Assembly (NCBI GenBank): GCA_964057225.1
Contig: OZ059897.1
Coordinates: 15,004,001-15,068,000 of the forward strand
Direction of reading: 5' to 3'
Source of the DNA: Auanema rhodensis
Lineage: Eukaryota > Nematoda > Chromadorea > Rhabditida > Rhabditidae
Length of the DNA: 64,000 nucleotides
The translations under genes and the position numbers were made by a program. Positions 12,587 through 25,325 of this stretch are shown in pieces. Position 1 is the stretch's first letter; the number at the start of each line of letters is the position of its first letter. The notes under the pieces are model-generated. The model saw only the letters and a list, made by a program, of their open reading frames with translations. It made no database searches and was not told where the DNA came from.

Positions 12587-15500
12587 TTAGATCTTCAAAG
12601 CTTCGGCAAGAGAAGGTTTCAGGCTTTCATCAGTTTTTATGCAATACAAAATTGAAGCAAAATGCTTCTCTAATGCGTCCGCATCAGCAGAGACATCCAG
12701 CTGTACGGAATTCTCTTTAGTTCTTTGTACGAGCTCGGCGATATATTGCTCCGAAATCTGCAAGGATCATGAGGATTAGCGGGATCAAAGAGATATGCAT
12801 ATAACCAACCTCTTCACAGTTTTCTCTAAAGTAGAACAAATAGGTATCTAAGATATGGATTAGCAGCTGTTGTTGTACTAATGGTTCCATACATTGTGTC
12901 GAGATCTAGAACAAAAATTGATACAGATAAATTATTAATTGAAACCAACCTTTACCGCCTTTTTAAGTATATCGGCAACTTTAGCTCCATTTCTCATAGG
13001 CTCTTCATAATCTGTTTTACCTGACCAGAAGAGAATTGAGGCAGAGCACATAGCGCGTACTTGATCTGGCTGGAATAAAATGACAAATAAAACCAATTCA
13101 ATGACTAATTTGTCGACCTTTTTGAAAAGACGAGATGCAGCTAAATAGACTTGAGTAGCAAGGGCCAACATATTTTCCTGTGGTAAACAAGATATTTCTA
13201 ACAGCGAGCCTGTAATCAAGCTGATGCATCGAATTCTGTCACGAGAATCAGCTATATCATCTTCTAGGATAGACAAAGCCTGAATTCAAAGTAATTATGT
13301 ATTTGAACATGTATCGTCAGCCTACTTTAGATAAGAATTCGTATGCAACAGTAAAGTTCTCTGGGAATTTAGCTCTATCAGCAACAATTGCACCCTGAAC
13401 ATAGTTTTGATAAGAAAAGGTAACTTGGTAGTATAATACAAACCTCTAAATATAGTTTTAAAGGCAACTCGGATAACTCAGCTGTATGCATTAAAGCTCC
13501 AATGGTTCCCATTGCACAAATGAAAATCTTTTTAACTTTGGCTTCCCATTGCTCCTAGAAACGGTGGAACATGATATCAGTTAAAATTACTAGATATACC
13601 TGTTGTTCGTTTTCAGTAGCATACTGTAAGATTAACTTGAAAAGAGCAAAAACAATAGGAGGTAGAGTGGACTTGATTCTTTGTTTACCACCAGTGCCCA
13701 TGATTTTTCTTGTTGTATTCAAAAGCTACAGATATCATTATTATAAAATGAAAAATTACAATAATTTACCAAGAATTGTTCATCCAGTGTTTTTCCACGA
13801 ATTTGGTGAATTAGGCGAGCTACCAGATGTTGTTCATCTTCAAAATCTTCGGATGACTATAGAAATTCAAAAGTATTAGAATATATAAAATTTGAAAACC
13901 TCAGCTTCAGAAGGCTGATCATTCTGGTCAACAATCAAAGCGTCTAAAAGACGACAGACAGTCTGTAGTTCATCTTCAGTTTGAATAATAGTATCGTTAT
14001 CAAGAATATTCTAAAGAAAAAAAACAAGATATGATGATATAAGATTAGGATAAACCTGAACAATGTAAGAAGCAGTGACACAACGCCCTCTGTAATCGAA
14101 TATATCCATGAGAGATTGGAAATCAGCCAATTTCGCGACTTCCAAAGCATCTTTGTATTCATCTATTGGAATATAGAGCAACTTAGACAATTCTCTGCCC
14201 ATTGTTCCAAATGCTTTGATTCTAAAGTAAAAATATCTCTTTCTCATACCATGTTTTAAGATCATACGATGTGATATTCTTTTCTTCCAAAATAGCCCGA
14301 AGACCGGAGAGTGTTACACTGGGGTAATCCAAATTGCTTCTATAGCATTTAATAGCAAGACTGATTAATGAAGCCTAGAAAGTGCTTGATAGACCTAATA
14401 TCCTGTAAACAAACAATACTTACGTGTAGAGAAATTATGTTTTCCATTGCCATAGTAGGACGTGTTCGAATAAGTTCTTTTGCTTGTTCAGAGAAAATAT
14501 CAAACAAAGAAACCTTAATAATAGAAGCATTTTGAAAAGTAATTTGTATATATTTGAATATTAGCTGAATATTTGCTATAATATCTATTTTATGTCAATA
14601 AATCGTTGAATTTGTATTTCGTATTATATCCTCAACACAGGAATAAAATGATTTAATCAAACGCTTCGATTGACTCATTGAGCAAAATCATATATATTCT
14701 TTGATCATTTCAAAATAGTTTGAATATAAGTTTTAAATTATTAGCAAATAATATCTATAATTACTAACCTGTTCAGTTACGCCATGACCCTCTGGAGTTG
14801 CAGCAAACAAAGCTAGCCGTTCGATTAAAGCAATAAGTACATTTTTAACATTCACATCCTAAAACTTTAATTTATGAACAACATTTAATTTTTAATTTTA
14901 CGGGAGATAGTTCTCCACAGGCATTGAGGAAATCGCGGAGTGTAGCTAGATGAAACTCATCAGCAAATACTTGAATAACACACTCCATTAAATATTCCTA
15001 CAAAAATGAATAATAAAAATGATGATCATCAGTGAACAAAACCTGCGAAATAAAATCTTTACATGAAACAACTTGTTCCAAAATGCTTGGCAGTACTTCC
15101 TCTACATACAATGCATCCGTCAAATTCTCCAATTGAGATAGTCTTACAAGATTAGTCCCAACAAGAATTCTGATAAGGCTTTTTTTCTGAAATTCTCGAA
15201 AAAACACGTTACCTCAATTCCATTCTTTCCCGTTCTCGTTTTTCTCGCTCTCTTGAAGGTCCCTGATGTTGCATACGAACCCAAAGCTTATTCATTTCAG
15301 CAAAGTTCAACAAAATAAATTGAATGGCATCTCTTACCTAAAATGATATCAAATAAAAATAAAATAGAAATTAAGAAATACAGTTCCATGCTCACTGCTA
15401 CTCCAAGAGGTTTCCACAAAATCGCTGGTAGGTGCTTCATTATTCTGCTCCAAACTAATTCGTTTTGCACTAAAAATTGAAACAATGATTTTCAAAATAG

Positions 15501-16198
15501 AAAAAAATATACATACGCATTCTCTTCTGTTTCAGCAACATCAGGCAGTAATGTACGTGTGGATTGTAATAAATAATTTCTAAAAAACAAATACAAAAAA
15601 TAATAAATTAAATTAATCAAACCGCAAAAAGAGTCCTCTCAGTGGGTGTTGTACTCCCCTACACATCTCAACAATATCTGCTAAAATCTCTCGTCGGGAA
15701 CCTTCCCCGCACTTAATATATACAACACCAATAGTGATTAGCAAGTACCTAACAATATCAAAAATAATATACATTTGCAACTTTACCACTTGCATTCGAG
15801 GTACGATAGACATCGCATACTGTACATATTCATACAAATTTAAAACACCGGCTTTATCTCGCTCATACTCATCCACTAAAAATGATTCAAGATGTTGCAG
15901 TTCATCTACTGCATCCATATCTGAATGGACAAGGTAAACAAAGAATTAAAACTCTAATACTAACAAAGCTTATAATAAAACTTAGGTGAGAGTTCATTTG
16001 TTTTTAGCTCGCTTAAGAAAGTTACAGCATGTTTTAGTGCATCCATGATTCGATTCTTAATAGAACATTTACATAGTTAATAAAATAATTTACAACCTTA
16101 TCTAGACATCTTTTCATTTCAAAGGCTTCAGTTTTAACAACACGAGCAGCTTGCTCAAGAAGTTTTTCTTGTTCACCAGCATTTTCATCGACCCTCAT
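12587..16198 (-). CDS. vps-35: VPS35, retromer cargo-binding subunit
   Basis: VPS35 is the alpha-solenoid scaffold of retromer. It binds VPS26 and VPS29 and returns cargo from endosomes to the Golgi or plasma membrane. Family blocks occur in order along the minus strand: an N-terminal helix ([20 protein letters not shown]), the VPS26-binding PRLYL-type motif ([16 protein letters not shown]), and [14 protein letters not shown]. Then follow [38 protein letters not shown] and [10 protein letters not shown], then [20 protein letters not shown]. The C-terminal VPS29-binding solenoid includes [16 protein letters not shown] and [17 protein letters not shown]. The start at 16198 follows TTTTAG directly and the TAA is at 12587-12589. 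About fifteen small introns are implied. The intron inside the PRLYL motif (15749-15793) has a GC donor: using GCAAGT gives PRMYLL, whereas the nearby GT would insert two residues. The identification is very firm. Confidence 0.96.
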
Positions 16199-17730
16199 TC
16201 TAAAATAACAATAGTTTTTTTATATTCCTGAACAGCTTTCACATAATATGGTCATAAAATCAAAAAGTACAAACATGATATTTCAAAAAAAATTGAAGTT
16301 TAAAAGATATCCAACAAAAAACACTGCTCTAACACAAATTGACCACAGGGCAGACTTTTTCAAAAAGAGAAATGTTGAAAAAAGTACGCAGAGACCACGA
16401 ATCGATCTTCTGAATCCTTTCTTGCCCGTTGGACATTGATGTAATGTTCGTGAAATAGTTAGAAAATGCTTGGAACACAACTCATCTAACGTCAAAAGAC
16501 ACTCTCTTAGACAGGAACGATTTTTTTGCAAATTGCTTTACAATGATTAGTTCTTATTGCTTTGTAATCTTTCTTTTGATTTATTAAGGAAACAGAAACA
16601 TATATCTATAAAGACACATAAATGAACAAATGAATTTTTAGCAAAAACGCAGAATTTACTAATACCCCCACGAATTGCTTTATTTTCCAACCGTTCGAAA
16701 ATATAAATTAAACAGTTTCATGAATCGCAAAGACACGTAGGCAGGACCATGATCGCGGGGAGACGCTTAATTGTATAAATAATGAAACATTTGTATTAAA
16801 CAAGATATACATCGCAGAGTTGCCGTATTATCAAAATAGCAACTTTCAAAAAGGGTTCGCAGAAAGTTTTATTTTTCCAGTATTTATAGCACAGACCGGT
16901 CGGCTTAGTATTGCATTGCTTTCAGCATTCAGTTTCATGGTTACAATAATTGATCATTTTAATTTTGTTTATGTTTATTCAGATATGCGAGACCCTGCAT
17001 TTACGATGAATTAGAGCTTGCACACATTATAGTTTAATAATTCTTAATATTAAATCCTATCTTGACTCGGTAAAGAGAATCTACAAGCTGATATAAATCT
17101 ACATCATAAACAATAACCCTTCTAAGCAATAATTCACGCATCTGGTTTGAAAATGATGAGATATAGTACTAAAGGAGTATAGATCCTCTTATTTAAAATA
17201 AATTAATCGCTGCAGGAAATTGATCAGGCGAAGAACATAAATATAACCGAAGTTTTGAGAAATTCTTCTATATTCTGGGAAGACAGATGGTCCACAACTT
17301 TAGTCAATACTTTTGTTTGTTTACACCATACTTTATTTCAAATAATCGTCAAGTCGTAATTGCGAACATACGTACGTACTATTTGTACCAAAACTATGAC
17401 GATTCGATTAGTAAGTCATTGAATGATCAAGTTTTTTTCTCCGTTTTTTTAGTCATCATAATATTTTTTTTCAAAAAGTTGCTTTTTTTAATGATTTCGG
17501 TGATTAATATTGTTGTAACGCTTACGATATATTTAATAGCTTTCTTAATTTTCAACGATTAAACTGTTATCTTTTGCTCAGGCCTCGTAATCAAACTGGA
17601 AAGACTTCTGTTTATCATTTTAATATTAAATTTATTTATATAATGTTACTTCTGGTTAGATAACATCTTGAAATGTTTTTTTCTTACTTTTATTCCTGGT
17701 CCCTTAAATGGTTCTATTGCAGTACTAGCC
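16199..17730. other. Divergent intergenic region, VPS35 (-) / SLC35F6 copy A (+)
   Basis: About 1.5 kb between divergently transcribed genes, so it should hold both promoters. Open frames at 16248-16439, 16283-16531, 16820-17014 and 17287-17562 are AT-rich and match nothing I know. The stretch 17440-17560 is strongly T-rich. No repeat or RNA gene is seen. Confidence 0.5.
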
Positions 17731-19267
17731 ATGGCGGGGCAGCCAGGTTTTGCAATTGCAATTTCCATTTTGATGGTAATTACTGGATCTCTCAATACTA
17801 TTTGTGCGAAATGGGCTGATAGTATGAAAGTCGAAGGAGTTTTATTCAATCATCCATTTTTGCAGGTAATATTCATTTTATATAGTACAATTTAATCTTT
17901 TTAATTCAGGCTGCCTGCATGTTTTTCGGGGAATTTTTGTGCTTAGTGGCATTCTTAGTAATTTTTCTTTATAAGAAATATTCATGGAATCGTCTTAATA
18001 TTCGAGGTATACTTTAACGGTTTAGTTGTATCATATTTATTATTATTAGGTTCGGAAGGATCTATCATGGATATATCATCTGGACCCGCTCCAACATTCC
18101 CCCAATGCAATCCATGGATTTTCCTTTTCCCGGCCTGTTGCGACATCTTGGCAACTTCGATTATGTACATAGGATTGAATCTGACCACTGCTAGTTCATT
18201 TCAAATGCTTAGAGGTTGGATTTTCATAACAGAGCTTAATATTTTTTCTAATCCAGGTGCTGTGATTATCTTCACTGGGCTCCTCTCTGTCGGTATGCTT
18301 GGGACCAGTATCAAACCTTACAAATGGTTTGGAATGCTTTTTGTTATGTTTGGATTGATTGTTGTTGGAGTTACCGATATTGTCTACGATGATGATCCAA
18401 TGGCTGACAAGAATGCCATTATAACAGGTAAAACCTCCAAAATTATGCTGTAAAATAGAAGATTTAGGAAATCTTCTTATCATTATGGCTCAAATTATTG
18501 TTGCTATTCAAATGGTCTATGAGCAAAAATACCTAAATCAATATGATGTACCTGCTTTATTTGCTGTTGGTTTGGAAGGACTTTTCGGTTTTACAATTCT
18601 ATGCGTGCTCATGGTGCCCATGTATTACATTCATGTTCCACATACATTTTCAACAAATCCTGAAGGACGATTGGAGGCAGAGTTATTCATTACCAAAATT
18701 TACAAATCAATTCTTTTTTAGGATGTTTTCTACGCTTGGAGAGAAATCAAAGAAGTCCCTATGATTGCATTAGCTTTATCCGGAACAGTTGTCAGGCTAG
18801 TTATACAATTGTGCACACTTATCTAATATTTCTTTATTGTAGCATCGCTTTCTTTAATTTTGCTGGTGTATCAGTTACAAAAGAACTTTCGGCAACTACT
18901 CGCATGGTATTGGATAGTGTTCGAACTCTGATTATTTGGGCTGTCAGTATTCCTCTTTTCGGCGAAGAATTTATTGCACTTCAGGTTGATAACATTTTCT
19001 TTTGCAATTCTTTCAATTATGATTTTACAGTTACTCGGATTCGCTTTTCTTATTCTTGGAATGTTTGTATATAATGATATCCTCATTGGACCTTATTTCC
19101 GGAGATCTATTATTCCCAATCTTGGTGAAAATAACGCTTGCAACAGGTTTATTCAATACACAACTACACTAACTATTATTTTTTCTTTTAGATGCTGGTT
19201 CTCCATTTGTGGTGTTGATTTGGAAGACGGAGAAGAAAACAGTCTTCTGGATGAAAATATGGACTAA
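17731..19267 (+). CDS. slc35f6-a: SLC35F6-like membrane transporter, tandem copy A
   Basis: Multi-pass protein of the nucleotide-sugar/drug-metabolite transporter superfamily, SLC35F6 group; in mammals it is lysosomal/mitochondrial with unclear substrate. Nine exons fit one frame: 17731-17865, 17910-18006, 18050-18214, 18257-18427, 18468-18676, 18722-18795, 18843-18984, 19031-19146 and 19192-19267. They total 1185 nt, or 394 residues (human about 371). Diagnostic blocks are GSLNTICAKWADSMKVEG, FPQCNPWIFLFPACCDILA, TTASSFQMLRGAVIIFTGLL and FFNFAGVSVTKELSATTRMV. The C-terminal tail is acidic (EDGEENSLLDENMD), with an LL pair that could be a lysosomal sorting signal. The open frame reads through the 42-bp intron at 18215-18256, which must be removed to give RGAVIIF. 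Introns 18677-18721 and 18796-18842 begin with GC, not GT. The start follows an AG acceptor 11 bp upstream. Copy B lies 1.1 kb downstream. Confidence 0.92.
18088..18796 (+). repeat. Near-identical 709-bp duplicate tract, copy A
   Basis: Aligns without gaps to 20737-21445 (constant offset 2649). I found one difference by eye: T18227 against A20876, inside an intron. The tract covers exons 3-6 and the three introns between them. Outside it the paralogues differ clearly in exons and completely in introns. This points to gene conversion or a very recent partial duplication. Confidence 0.9.
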
Positions 19268-20379
19268 AATGTTTCTCAAACGTTCCAGTATTTACTGGTT
19301 AAATATTAAGCTGTATTATTTTTTTTATCTGTTTACTCTTTGTGTATATCTGTGAGTGTATTCGGAAATCTTGAAAATATTATAACTCATTTAATCACTT
19401 TTCTAATTTACAACCTTAAATTAATTTCCTCTCGAAGTATTGTACTTCCGCTGGTCATGCGTGTTAATTGTATTTGTCTTAGACGTGTATTTGTTGTGCT
19501 ATTGTAAAATTTTGGGTGTTTTGTCAGTGATATGTATATACTTATTTCATTCTAGACAATGAAACAGGTTACATAATGTTTTTATTTTTTATTTTTCATC
19601 TATATGGGCTATTCCGAAATGCGTCTATTATACTGTTATCCCTATATATTATGTTTTCATTATCCAAATTCTCAGACAAAATTTAACAAAGATGTGGGTA
19701 TTTGAAGAAAATAATCTGTAGGTCAGAAAGCTTATCACGATTTACTGCTTTTCTGAAGAACCTTCATAAATGGAGAAAAGGGTGAACAGGAAGAATTACT
19801 GATGGGAGGGCGCAAAAGAATGTTTGCTGCATTCAGTGGACACTCTACGGCAATCTCCGAAAGATTATCAGTAAGTTTAAATTCCACTGTCGTCATATCT
19901 ACTCGTTTCGTTTTTTCTCAACTGAAAGCTTCGATGATAATATAGTATCATAGGATAGTTTTGTTAATTTATTATCCCATTTTTAAATTCTAACCATCAC
20001 ACGTTTTATATTATAAGTATCTCAACTGTAACAACTAAAGTTATGTAAAGCATTTTGATTTTAGTATTAACCTAGCAGTCTTCAAAATTCTTGATTAAAA
20101 ATTTCGCAAGATAATTTATCGCTTTTATTAACACTTTTTATTTGTCTTGGATTAGATGTTATGTGCCTGTCAAGTCAGGGAGCAAAAAATCAAACCACAG
20201 CTTAGTTGTGGTCATCACACTGACCATCACTTCTGCATGTTCATCTAATCTATACTTTTTATATTCTTATCTTTTGATAACGTATTTCTTTTCTAAAAGG
20301 CTACTCGTGTATTTTCAATCTTATAAATCAGTTCACCTATTGCTTTCTTTACTGTAATTTCGTTTTATTTATTCCAGCA
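19268..20379. other. Spacer between the two SLC35F6 copies
   Basis: About 1.1 kb, mostly AT-rich. It holds the 3' UTR of copy A and the promoter of copy B. At 19802-19870 a short frame (MGGRKRMFAAFSGHSTAISE...) ends at a consensus GTAAGT donor and is richer in GC than its surroundings. Splicing it to the copy B acceptor would be out of frame. It could be a 5' UTR exon or the remnant of another gene. Nothing else stands out. Confidence 0.45.
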
Positions 20380-22177
20380 ATGGCGCAAGCTAAAGCTGGA
20401 TTTGCTGTTATAATTTCGGTTTTGATGGTAATTACTGGATCTCTCAATACTATTTGTGCGAAATGGGCAGATAGTATGAAAGTCGAAGGAGTTTTGTTCA
20501 ATCATCCATTTTTGCAGGCAAAAATCAATTTTCATTTTGTCAAAATGACAATCAATTTACATTTTAGGCTGCCTGCATGTTTTTTGGAGAATTTTTATGT
20601 TTAGTCGCTTTTTTCTCACAATTTTTATACAAGAAATATATTCATAAAGTTTCAACAACAGGTAATCTTAATAATAGATTTTATAAAATAATTTAATTTA
20701 GGAGACAGCACTGATGATGAAAACTCAACGCAGCCTGCTCCAACATTCCCCCAATGCAATCCATGGATTTTCCTTTTCCCGGCCTGTTGCGACATCTTGG
20801 CAACTTCGATTATGTACATAGGATTGAATCTGACCACTGCTAGTTCATTTCAAATGCTTAGAGGTTGGATTTTCAAAACAGAGCTTAATATTTTTTCTAA
20901 TCCAGGTGCTGTGATTATCTTCACTGGGCTCCTCTCTGTCGGTATGCTTGGGACCAGTATCAAACCTTACAAATGGTTTGGAATGCTTTTTGTTATGTTT
21001 GGATTGATTGTTGTTGGAGTTACCGATATTGTCTACGATGATGATCCAATGGCTGACAAGAATGCCATTATAACAGGTAAAACCTCCAAAATTATGCTGT
21101 AAAATAGAAGATTTAGGAAATCTTCTTATCATTATGGCTCAAATTATTGTTGCTATTCAAATGGTCTATGAGCAAAAATACCTAAATCAATATGATGTAC
21201 CTGCTTTATTTGCTGTTGGTTTGGAAGGACTTTTCGGTTTTACAATTCTATGCGTGCTCATGGTGCCCATGTATTACATTCATGTTCCACATACATTTTC
21301 AACAAATCCTGAAGGACGATTGGAGGCAGAGTTATTCATTACCAAAATTTACAAATCAATTCTTTTTTAGGATGTTTTCTACGCTTGGAGAGAAATCAAA
21401 GAAGTCCCTATGATTGCATTAGCTTTATCCGGAACAGTTGTCAGGTAATGTCAAAACCCTTCATATAAACTAACCAAACAAAAAGTTATCAACACGGTGC
21501 GAAAAAATCAGCAATTTTATGAATGCTGCATGTTTTGAATCATGAACAAGAAAATAATCATTATATCTAATTTTTCGTTTAACTCACAGCTGTTCTAAGA
21601 CTCACGTAAACTAAATATACGTGGGCGTTTCGTTGATGTGGACACATGAAGTGTGTTTGGTTGCATTTGTTTTGAAACTCTGAAAATTTCTTGAGTTAGT
21701 TCATCATGCACTTTTAGTATCGCCTTCTTTAATTTTGCTGGTGTATCAGTTACAAAAGAACTTTCGGCAACTACTCGCATGGTATTGGATAGTGTTCGTA
21801 CACTGGTCATTTGGGCTGTCAGTATTCCTCTTTTCGGTGAAGAGTTTATTGCTGTCCAGGTGAGCCTTTTTATACTTTCTTATCATTTCTCTTTATGTCA
21901 TAGAATTATCAAGAGTTTGTAATATCATATCATTGTTTCAGTTGTTTGGATTTGCATTCTTAATATTAGGAATGTTCATCTATAATGATATACTTATTGG
22001 ACCTTATATTCGCAGAAATATTCTTTCGACAGTAAATGAAAATAATGGATGTTCGAGGTATGTGTTTTTTTTTTTGCTTTTCGATGATCAAAATTCAGAT
22101 GTTGGCTCTACATCTGTGACTATAATAATGACGAAGATGAGGAAAACAACAGCCTGCTCAACGAAGAAACCGCCTAA
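20380..22177 (+). CDS. slc35f6-b: SLC35F6-like membrane transporter, tandem copy B
   Basis: Second member of the tandem pair, with the same exon plan as copy A. The N-terminus MAQAKAGFAVIISVLMV differs from copy A, while VITGSLNTICAKWADSMKVE is shared. The loop before FPQCNPW is different (GDSTDDENSTQPAPT), so the copies had diverged before their central parts were made alike. The central 709 bp (20737-21445) is essentially identical to copy A. Intron 21326-21370 starts with GC, as in copy A. The next intron (21445-21717) is long, about 273 bp, and has a normal GTAATG donor, unlike copy A at this place. The C-terminal tail is acidic and Asn-rich (YNNDEDEENNSLLNEETA), with the stop at 22175-22177. 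The start follows ATTCCAG by two bases. The coding frame is intact, so this is probably a working gene. Confidence 0.91.
20737..21445 (+). repeat. Near-identical 709-bp duplicate tract, copy B
   Basis: Partner of 18088-18796. The match ends at the last base shared around the exon 6 donor (GTCAG then G). After it copy B continues TAATG and copy A continues CTAGT. The other end lies inside exon 3. Confidence 0.9.
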
Positions 22178-22804
22178 TAACTTTTTTATGTTTGAATCAT
22201 TCGATTCTGATTAACTTATGCGTTATCAAAATCATTGTCCTCTCGAACAGATAATCAGAAAATTCGATTTCTAGTCCTATCAAATTACCGCTCACTGGTT
22301 AAAAAATATCTGTATATTAAGTTAACCCTATGTAACTTGTATTATTTTTTTAAACTATATCAAATATGTCTTTTCGTAAATAAAAACGTGTATTATGCCT
22401 GTCCTGAATGCTTTCACTCTGCCATGACCTTATATTATTGTTTTTTGAATATATATATTAATATAGTAAATTGTTTTTTTTTATCAAATGATTGAAGGAA
22501 TGTATTGGTTCATAGCCCTATATCCTACATTTGCCATATTTGAGTGTGATATTTGCTACCTTCATTAACAATTACTCCTCGGAAGCTATTCCCGTCCCCT
22601 CCATTATTGCAATATTTAACAATTTTTACAACACTACCCGCAATAACTATTTTTTTCTCGTAAATATTTTGCTGAAGAGTAAAATACAAGTTACATCTTT
22701 CCTTTACTACATGCAAGAATACGAGAGCGCGATTTAGCTTTTGAAGTGCTTCCTTACATTACCTTCTCAATATTCCCATACTATCTATATCTACTCTGTT
22801 ATAG
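22178..22804. other. Intergenic region upstream of RARS2
   Basis: About 630 bp with no supported gene. Overlapping open frames on both strands at 22525-22737 look like chance in AT-rich DNA. Confidence 0.5.
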
Positions 22805-24891
<2,087 letters not shown>

Positions 24892-25325
24892 GGATACGCC
24901 CTAGAAAGGTGGAGACCTCAGGTTCGCCTTTCTAGGATATCTTTACTCTAGCTGAAAAACGGTGTTCCTACATAATTATCGCGCATAATAAGCCTATATC
25001 TTGCACTTTCTCATATACACGCACTGTTCTCTTCATAGCTATGAGGATTGGATATTCGAGGTCAATAAACCCATATTGGGTATCAAAATAAAATTAGATA
25101 CTGGTATTATCAAATATTTAGCATTGTTTATTCTTTTTTACATAGTTCTGTCATTTTTATATATTTTTTTAATATTCTGTTTTAATTTAGTCTTAAAATA
25201 AATAATGAATATATATATATATCTTTTTTTGGAAGATTATGAGTTGTTGCGTACGGTATTAGATTTATATCACAGGCTCATGAGGTCACTGAGAAGCCGA
25301 CGCCCGCGCCATTTCTGTCATTCAA
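24892..25325. other. Spacer between RARS2 and PIF1
   Basis: About 430 bp. Just after the RARS2 stop lies a perfect 10-bp hairpin (listed separately). The rest is AT-rich. A plus frame at 25001-25201 has no recognised similarity and ends in a low-complexity hydrophobic stretch. Confidence 0.5.
24901..24937 (+). other. Perfect 10-bp hairpin just after the RARS2 stop codon
   Basis: CCTAGAAAGG, a 17-nt loop, then CCTTTCTAGG. It begins about ten bases past the TGA at 24889-24891, so it would lie at the start of the 3' UTR. It is richer in GC than its neighbourhood. The loop contains GGTTCG, like a tRNA T-loop, but no cloverleaf can be built around it. It may be an mRNA 3' element or a small structured RNA. 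Confidence 0.55.

Noticed and set aside
18215-18256. Extra 14 residues (WIFITELNIFSNP...) in the SLC35F6 membrane domain
   Set aside because: This is a 42-bp in-frame intron with GT and TCCAG ends; removing it restores the conserved QMLRGAVIIF.
24892-24960. tRNA gene around the GGTTCG hairpin
   Set aside because: No acceptor stem, D-arm or anticodon arm can be formed in the right spacing.
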